This document shows, piece by piece, positions 57,859 through 64,000 of a DNA stretch of 64,000 nt. How positions within the stretch are numbered: position 1 is the stretch's first letter; the number at the start of each line of letters is the position of its first letter. This DNA is from Podospora pseudocomata (lineage: Eukaryota; Ascomycota; Sordariomycetes; Sordariales; Podosporaceae), in contig NC_085889.1 in NCBI RefSeq assembly GCF_035222375.1, positions 3,844,001-3,908,000 of the forward strand. The letters run 5' to 3'. The position numbers were made by a program, and so were the translations under genes. Under the pieces are notes generated by a model. It did no database searches and was not told the DNA's origin. It saw only the letters and a list, made by a program, of their open reading frames with translations.

Positions 57859-59179
57859 ATGGGAATCAAAAACTTATTCCAGATCATCAAAGACGAGGCG
57901 CCCGATGCGGTCAAGGAGGGGGAGATCAAGAACCAGTTTGGGAGGAAGGTTGCGATTGTAAGTTTGTTGTCTACTCTTTTCAAACCCACCTGAGAACGGT
58001 ATTTTTTAATTTTGGGGCTGAAAAAAAAAACAGGACGCCTCTATGTCAATCTACTCGTTCCTCATCGCCGTCCGCTCCGACGGCCAGCAGCTCATGAACG
58101 AAGACGGGGAGACGACGTCTCATCTGATGGGCATGTTCTACCGCACTCTTCGAATGGTGGACAATGGGATTAAGCCGCTTTATGTCTTTGACGGCGCGCC
58201 GCCCAAGCTCAAGTCTGGCGAGCTCGCCAAGCGGTTCCAGCGCAAGCAGGAGGCACACGAGGGGTTGGAGGAGGCCAAGGAGACGGGGACGACGGAGGAG
58301 GTGGAGAAGTTTAGTCGGAGGACGGTGAGGGTGACGAGGGAGCATAATGCCGAGTGTCAGAAGCTGTTGAAGCTGATGGGGATACCGTATATTATTGCGC
58401 CGACCGAGGCGGAGGCGCAGTGCGCGGTGCTGGCCAGGGCGGGGAAGGTGTATGCGGCGGCGAGTGAGGATATGGACACGCTGTGTTTTGACAGTCCGAT
58501 TTTGCTGAGGCATTTGACGTTTTCGGAGCAGAGGAAGGAGCCGATTCAGGAGATTCATGTGGCGAAGGTGTTGGAGGGGTTGGGGATGGAGAGGAAGCAG
58601 GCATGTTACGTTTTTGTCATGGTTGTGATGTTTGATATGGCTAACATTCGGGGATAGTTTGTCGACCTTTGCATCCTCCTCGGCTGCGACTACCTCGATC
58701 CCATCCCCAAGGTTGGACCCTCGACCGCCCTCAAGCTCATTCGCGAGCACAAGACTCTGGAAGGAGTGGTCAAGTTTATGAAGGAGGATCCCAAGAGCAA
58801 ATATGTCATTCCTGAGGACTGGCCCTTTGAGGATGCCAGAGACCTCTTTTTCAACCCTGACGTTCGTCAGGCGGATGACCCGCTTTGCGACTTCAAGTGG
58901 GAGAAGCCTGACATCGAGGGGCTGGTTCAGTTTCTGGTCAAGGAGAAGGGTTTCTCTGAGGACAGAGTGAGGGGCGCGGCGGCGAGACTGGAGAAGAACA
59001 TGAAGAGCAGCCAGCAGAGCAGAATCGAGGGCTTCTTCAAGGTGCAGCCCAAGACGGAGGAGCAGAAGAAGGCGCACAAGCGGAAGCTGGAGGAGCAGAA
59101 CGAGGCGAAGAAGAAGAAGCTGAAGGACGAGAAGAAGGAGAAGGCCAAGTTGAAGGCTAAGCCGAGGGGGACTGCTTGA
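57859..59179 (+). CDS. RAD27: Flap endonuclease 1 (FEN1 / RAD27)
   Basis: Join 57859-57957, 58034-58600 and 58658-59179, 395 residues, the normal length. It removes 5' flaps in Okazaki-fragment maturation and long-patch base-excision repair. N-domain: [45 protein letters not shown]-domain: [33 protein letters not shown], then [25 protein letters not shown] (acidic metal ligands and H2TH). The PCNA-binding box is [10 protein letters not shown] (about 342) and the tail is Lys/Glu-rich. Intron 1 (76 bp) is GT-AG. Intron 2 (57 bp) must be GC-AG: donor CAG|GCATGT at 58601, branch GGCTAAC, acceptor GATAG, because only this joins ERKQ to FVDLCILLG in frame. Confidence 0.97.
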
Positions 59180-60056
59180 TTTTGTATCCTGTCTATGGGG
59201 GGTTGGTTTGCTTTCACGACATCTCGGGGGGAGGGGGGTCTGGTAATGGTCACATGGCTGGCTTGCTTTGGATGGGAAGGTAAGCTGGGTCTGGCGTTTA
59301 TGGTGTTGATGCTGGGCGGGGAATTAGGTTGATGAGCCTCAAATCGGGATTCTTTGCTATTATTGGGGAAATAAGGAGAAGCATATATCACGGTAGTAGC
59401 CTGGCAGTAACAATGATCAACCACAATGCACTGTCAACATGACATGTTCGCCGCAAGCTGCATTTTGCATTTTTGCATCTCGACGGATCTCCGAGTTGGG
59501 GTTTGCGTTGCACTGTCTTTTGGGGAAAAGTGCATAACCTGGAGAGGGCTGTTTTAGTGCAGGAGTGGGTGCGTACCTGATTAGGAAGATACCTCGGCTT
59601 GTTCTTGTTCGGTGGGTAGCGGTCGAGCGGTAATCCGGGCGATGCCAATTGGTTCATCAATTTAGTTGCTTTGGGGTTGCATGACATCACAGCCGAGGGA
59701 CCGTCATTTTGCTGCTGCTGCTAGTTGTTGAATATTTTGGAGGAGCGGCCTTGTTTGAATTTGTATAGGGAACGGTGCATGTGACTGTTCCAAGGCGGGA
59801 CGAAGAATTGTTCTGGATTCGGGGGCTGTCTGGGGAGGGAGGGGCACATGACTCTTGAGCTGATAGATTCGACAATCATGTATCATCTTGGAATGGCTGT
59901 GATCAAACGGACAGATATCATCCTCGGGGATTCCTTTCAAAAATGGAGGAAGCTCGTGAAATTCAAAACCACTGACGGGGATGGTGGATTATCTACCCCA
60001 CGTTTCTCCCCCCTGATGGTTTATTCTACCCCACATTCCAGAACAACGTTGCCCCT

Positions 60057-60108
60057 TGTGTGTGTGTGTGTTGTGTGTGTGTGTGTGTGTCTGTGTGTGT
60101 CTGTGGTG
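60057..60108 (+). repeat. Imperfect (GT)n microsatellite
   Basis: About 50 bp of nearly pure GT with occasional TT or CT interruptions in the intergenic region between FEN1 and the cytochrome b5 fusion gene. Confidence 0.85.
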
Positions 60109-60686
60109 GTGGTGTTCTTGTGCTTGCTCCGAGGCTTAAATGTTGGAGAGGGGCTGGGTATCGAAGATGTGTTCCTCATGGAAAATGTGGTACCTGGCGG
60201 GCAAGGGCAAAGAAAGACATGAATCCCGTTCAGACGTTAAGGCGTTGTCCGTTACGTCTAGGCTCGCAACGGCGCACGATAGAGCAAACGCGGCGTAACG
60301 GTAGCTGTTACAAAAAGTCACTTTCACGGGCATACTGTCAGGTACAATATGTACCCTACAACAAAACCCCGAAATCTGAAGAGGCTGGATGGGAACACAA
60401 AGACACGTGCCCCCGGACTTTTTCCTGGAACAAATTTCCGGGGTAGAGCATACGGTACCAGGATGGTAAAGGCGGGTTTTGCGGAGAGCTCGGCATGGTT
60501 TGCATGTGATTATCCCGCACCGCTAACGAAAGCGGCCCTTTATGGAGACACACCCGCGCCCGCTCATGAAGGGGGGGAGTAGTTAGTTTTGCTTGATCGC
60601 AAAAGCTGTTTCGTGTGTTTTTTCTTTCTCTTTTCCTCTCTCTCTTCTTCATTCCCATCACCTATCCTGGACTATTTGAGAGTTCA

Positions 60687-60687
60687 C

Positions 60688-60718
<31 letters not shown>

Positions 60719-60736
60719 ACACATACACACACACAA
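60687..60736 (+). repeat. Imperfect (CA)n microsatellite next to a start codon
   Basis: About 50 bp of CA repeats with a few CATA interruptions, ending 11 bp before the ATG of the cytochrome b5-acyl-CoA dehydrogenase gene, so it probably lies in the 5' UTR. Confidence 0.85.
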
Positions 60737-60747
60737 CAACCGCCACA

Positions 60748-62516
60748 ATGTCCAAGACCTTCACCCAAGCCGACGTTGCGTCGCATAAGACGACTGATTC
60801 CTTGTGGATCACCATCGACGGCGATGTTTATGACCTGACCAAGTTCCAGGATGACCATCCAGGTGTGTGCACATTCTTCTTTTGGCGCAATAGATTTGGT
60901 GTCTTTTAGGCGCGCAATGGTTGCTGACTGAGATGGTTTGACAGGCGGTAAGAAGATCCTCCAGAGAGTTGCCGGCAAGGACGCCTCGAAGCAGTTCTGG
61001 AAGTATCACAATGAGGGTATTCTCAAGAAGTATCAGAAGCTCCAGATTGGCTCGTTAGATACCAAGCCCAAGAAGGAGGCACCCCCTGCTCCCGCGCCCA
61101 AGAAGGAGGCCCCTAAGCCTAAGCCTGCTGCTGCTGCTGCTGCTTCTGCCCCTGCTGGGGAGGCTGAGGCTCTTGAGCCGTTTGGAGAGCAGATTCCTTT
61201 TGGTGATCCTGCGTGGTACCAGGGCGTAAGTTTTACTCATGCCATGGCTCTCTGTGACAGCAGCTAACAGAATAACCTAGCACCACTCCCCCTACTTCAA
61301 CGAGACCCACGCCGCCCTCCGCGCCGAAGTCCGCGAGTGGGTAGAGACCGAAGTCGAGCCCTACGTCACCGAATGGGACGAGAAGAAGGAGGTCCCCGCC
61401 CACATCTACAAGCAGATGGGCGAGCGCGGCTACCTCGCCGGTCTCCTCGGTACCCACTACCAAAAGGACTACGTCAAGAACCCCATCAAGTCGGTCCCCG
61501 CCGAGAAGTGGGATCTCTTCCACGAAATGCTCCTCACCGACGAGCTCTCCCGCGTTGGGTCCGGTGGCTTCGTCTGGAACGTTATTGGTGGCTTCGGCAT
61601 CGGCTGCCCCCCCTTGGTCAAGTTCGGCAAGAAGTCTGTCGTCGACCGTGTCCTCCCTGGCATCCTCAACGGCGACAAGCGCATCTGCTTGGCCATCACC
61701 GAGCCCGACGCCGGTTCTGACGTCGCCAACCTCACCTGCGAGGCTAAGCTCTCCGAGGATGGCAAGCATTATATCGTCAACGGCGAGAAGAAGTGGATCA
61801 CCAACGGTATCTGGTGCGACTACTTCACCGTCGCCGTCCGCACCGGCGGCCCCGGCATGAACGGTGTTTCCCTCCTGCTCGTCGAGCGTGACTTCGGCGG
61901 TGTCTCCACCCGCAGGATGGACTGCCAGGGCGTCTGGTCTTCGGGCACGACCTACATCACGTTCGAGGACGTCAAGGTCCCCGTCGAGAACCTCATCGGC
62001 AAGGAGAACCAGGGCTTCCGCGTCATCATGACCAACTTCAACCACGAGCGCATCGGCATCATCATCCAGTGCCTCCGCTTCTCCCGCGTCTGCTACGAGG
62101 AGTCGGTCAAGTACGCCAACAAGAGGAGGACGTTTGGCAAGAAGCTGATTGAGCACCCCGTCATCCGGCTCAAGCTGGCGCACATGGCAAGGCAGATCGA
62201 GGCGTCGTACAACTGGTTGGAGAATGTGATTTACCAGTGTGAGAAGATGGGCGATACCGAGGCTATGCTTCGTCTCGGCGGCCCCATTGCCGGTCTCAAG
62301 GCTCAGGCTACCGTCACGTTTGAGTTCTGCGCCCGTGAGGCGTCGCAGATTTTCGGCGGCTTGTCCTACTCTCGCGGTGGGCAGGGTGGAAAGGTCGAGA
62401 GGCTGTACCGTGATGTGAGGGCTTATGCTATCCCTGGCGGTTCCGAGGAGATTATGCTTGACCTCAGCATCAGGCAAAGTATGAGGGTTGCCAAGATGTT
62501 GGGTATGAAGCTTTAG
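60748..62516 (+). CDS. Cytochrome b5 - acyl-CoA dehydrogenase fusion protein
   Basis: Join 60748-60862, 60945-61225 and 61281-62516, 543 residues. The N-terminal cytochrome b5 domain (about 5-80) has LWITIDGDVYDLTKF, the heme histidine motif DDHPGGKK (split by intron 1) and a second likely ligand in FWKYHNEGIL. A Lys/Pro/Ala linker (about 90-120; KKEAPPAPAPKKEAP) leads to an acyl-CoA dehydrogenase (about 135-543) with LAITEPDAGSDVANL, NGEKKWITNGIWCDYF, NFNHERIGIIIQCLRFSR, FGKKLIEHPVIRLKLAHMARQIEA and AIPGGSEEIMLDLSIRQ. Such fusions exist in fungi; electrons may pass to the b5 heme instead of ETF, but this is inference. No presequence or clear PTS1 (ends GMKL), so the compartment is open. Introns are 82 and 55 bp. 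Confidence 0.92.
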
Positions 62517-63189
62517 GGGAGGGTTGTTGTACAAAAGATGGGTCCTGTAAGAATGGTGTACCAGTATGGGTGGTCGGCGGTAGACGGCATCGTTTCATAT
62601 TTCTCTCTCTTTTGGTTTTTCATCATCTGTTCTTAGCATGATATCAACAACAGATTTGTTTTTTTTTTTTCTATTTTTCGGTTATAAGAATGGCATTTGG
62701 ATAGGATGTTCTGGTGGTGGAGCTGTCATGGGGTGTAGCGGGAGCATAGAAATATATCTGATCAACATTAAACTTGTCTTCAACTTGCTCGCTGTTGTAT
62801 AGTGGACTTGCACATGGTTTCGATGGCTGTGCCCCCTTGTAATCGTGAGAAATGCCAACACAAAGTGTCAAAAGGCCCCCGGTCCTCTAAATGTCATGGC
62901 TGAGCTCCCAGCAAGAATCCCACGCAGTGACGAAGAATGTCTACTATATTCTCCCTCTCCGCATCCACACTAGAAGATACCCCCAAATATACATCTACCC
63001 CTGTTCTTCAGAGCGCCATCCATTCCAAACCATCTATCTCCCGATTTCGAGAATCATACATTTGCAACCCCCAAACGCCAGCCAAACAAAAAAACCCCTG
63101 CGCTTTCCCATCTATGATACCAAATAATACAATTCTTTTTTCCCGGCGTTCCCTGAGCACGGGGAAGAACCCACCCTTCCCTTATATCA
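62517..63189. other. Convergent 3' region before SYS1
   Basis: About 670 bp with T-rich and A-rich tracts typical of fungal 3' ends; no gene seen. Confidence 0.6.
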
Positions 63190-63943
63190 TCACCTCGTGC
63201 CCGACCCCTCCCCCGGCGGCATATCAACCATCTCATACCCCCCCCCACCATCCCTCCCCCTCCCCCTCCCCCGTCCCCTGCTAAACCCCTGCTCCAGATC
63301 TTCCTCCCCGTCCCCCGCCCCCCTCACATGCTCATTCGAGTTCCTCAGCTCCCCAGGCTGCGACTGCCCCCTCGCATGCCCGTTATTGTTGCCGGCACCA
63401 TTCCCCCCAAACGAAATCGGCTTCAGCTCCCTATACCTACACCCCCAAGTCCCGAGCACCACCCCCAGCACGCTAGCGCAGGCCATGCTCACCCACCAGG
63501 CCATGTGCTTCGGGAGCTCGCCCGTGTAGAAGGTGACGACGACGAGGTGGATGAAGTGGAGGGAGAGGGCAAAGTCGGTGACGAGTTTGGATCGGCCTAT
63601 CAGGACTACTATCGCGGCGCCCCTGTACAAACGAACAAACGTCAGTACCGGGTTGAAAATCAAAATGGGGGAGAGGAAAGGGGAAAACAAACATCAACAC
63701 CCCCCCGTTCAGCATCGCGAGGAACCCGCAAAGCCACCCCTGCGTCGTGTCCCCTCTTATGCTCTGCCATCCCAGCACCAGGTCGAGGGTGAATGCTGTG
63801 CCCGCTACCAGGGCGGAGAAGAGGAGGAGGGTGAAGCTGAAGGTGTAGTACAGCGCCTGGAGGGCGAGGATCTGGGAGGCGATTTTGAGGGGGGGGAGTT
63901 CGGAGAGGGAGCCTGGGCGAGGGGGGCGGCGGCGGCGGGCCAT
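63190..63943 (-). CDS. SYS1: SYS1 family Golgi membrane protein
   Basis: Complement of join 63190-63622 and 63693-63943, 227 residues. Sys1 is a four-helix Golgi protein that recruits the GTPase Arl3/ARFRP1 and supports traffic between Golgi and endosomes. The Arg/Pro-rich N-terminus (MARRRRPPRPGSLSELPPLKI) precedes TM1 (about 22-50); DLVLGWQSIRGDTTQGW is the conserved lumenal loop; the 70-bp intron (GTTTGT...GTACAG) joins NGGVLM to GAAIVVLIGRSKLVTDFALSLHFIHLV, and LPKHMAWWVSMACASVLGVVLGTWGCRYRELKPI completes the family core. The tail after about 170 is Gly/Arg/Glu-rich and disordered, longer than in animals. The last 57 bp of the window are its upstream region. Confidence 0.9.
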
Positions 63944-64000
63944 TTTGTTATCGTCGTGTACGGTGGGTATGGAACGTCTCGCTATCGGGGCATATCTCGA

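Larger units (their letters stand above)
59180..60747. other. Intergenic region with GT and CA repeats
   Basis: About 1.57 kb. It contains a GT-rich microsatellite (60057-60108) and, just before the cytochrome b5 fusion gene, a CA microsatellite (60687-60736). No gene is supported. Confidence 0.55.

Overview
This window looks like ordinary nuclear DNA from a filamentous ascomycete, most likely a Sordariales fungus close to Podospora, Chaetomium or Neurospora. The evidence is compact genes with short introns (about 54-220 bp, GTAAGT-like donors, CTAAC-like branch sites), and protein sets and C-termini typical of Sordariomycetes: a NoxB-type NADPH oxidase, a BCK1/MIK-1 MAPKKK, a fungal Fig1 protein and a DASH Spc34 subunit. 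The species is inference. I found no mobile element, virus-like element, CRISPR array, convincing tRNA or rRNA gene, or secondary-metabolite cluster.

Layout. 1-13.6 kb: the 5' end of an unidentified minus-strand gene, a GH5 beta-glucosidase (EGCrP2-like), the cell-wall-integrity MAPKKK BCK1, and a convergent GH47 alpha-mannosidase. 15-26.1 kb: a small acidic protein only 21 bp downstream of TRM10, then MSH2, the proteasome subunit RPN3 and the TFIID/SAGA subunit TAF12. 27.4-45.2 kb: an unrecognised Ser/Arg-rich protein, DASH SPC34, a FrnE/DsbA-like oxidoreductase, FIG1, a TOPORS-like RING protein head-to-head with the replication factor SLD2, a large UBP2-like deubiquitinase and a complex I 21.3 kDa (NDUFA11-type) subunit. 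45.5-64 kb: an unrecognised gene whose best frame carries two TAG codons, glutaryl-CoA dehydrogenase, the E2 enzyme UBC4/5, a 3.6 kb gene-free stretch leading to NOX2, FEN1/RAD27, a cytochrome b5-acyl-CoA dehydrogenase fusion and SYS1.

The genes do not form one pathway cluster, but themes recur. Genome duplication, repair and segregation are represented by MSH2, SLD2, FEN1 and SPC34; each has CGCG-core, MCB-like sequences close upstream, which suggests shared G1/S control by an MBF-type factor. Ubiquitin and proteasome functions are represented by RPN3, UBP2, UBC4 and the RING protein. Signalling and morphogenesis are represented by BCK1, NOX2 and FIG1.

Splice sites were assigned by hand from GT/GC-AG signals, frame arithmetic and family conservation; every spliced model given sums to a whole number of codons. 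The most unusual observations are the tight TRM10/small-gene tandem with a T20 run in the downstream intron, a start region of UBP2 in which splicing creates an ATG, a GC-AG intron in FEN1, paired MCB boxes one helical turn apart at SLD2, and the two in-frame TAG codons in the 45.6-47.6 kb gene. I see no clear evidence of a wholly new biological system.
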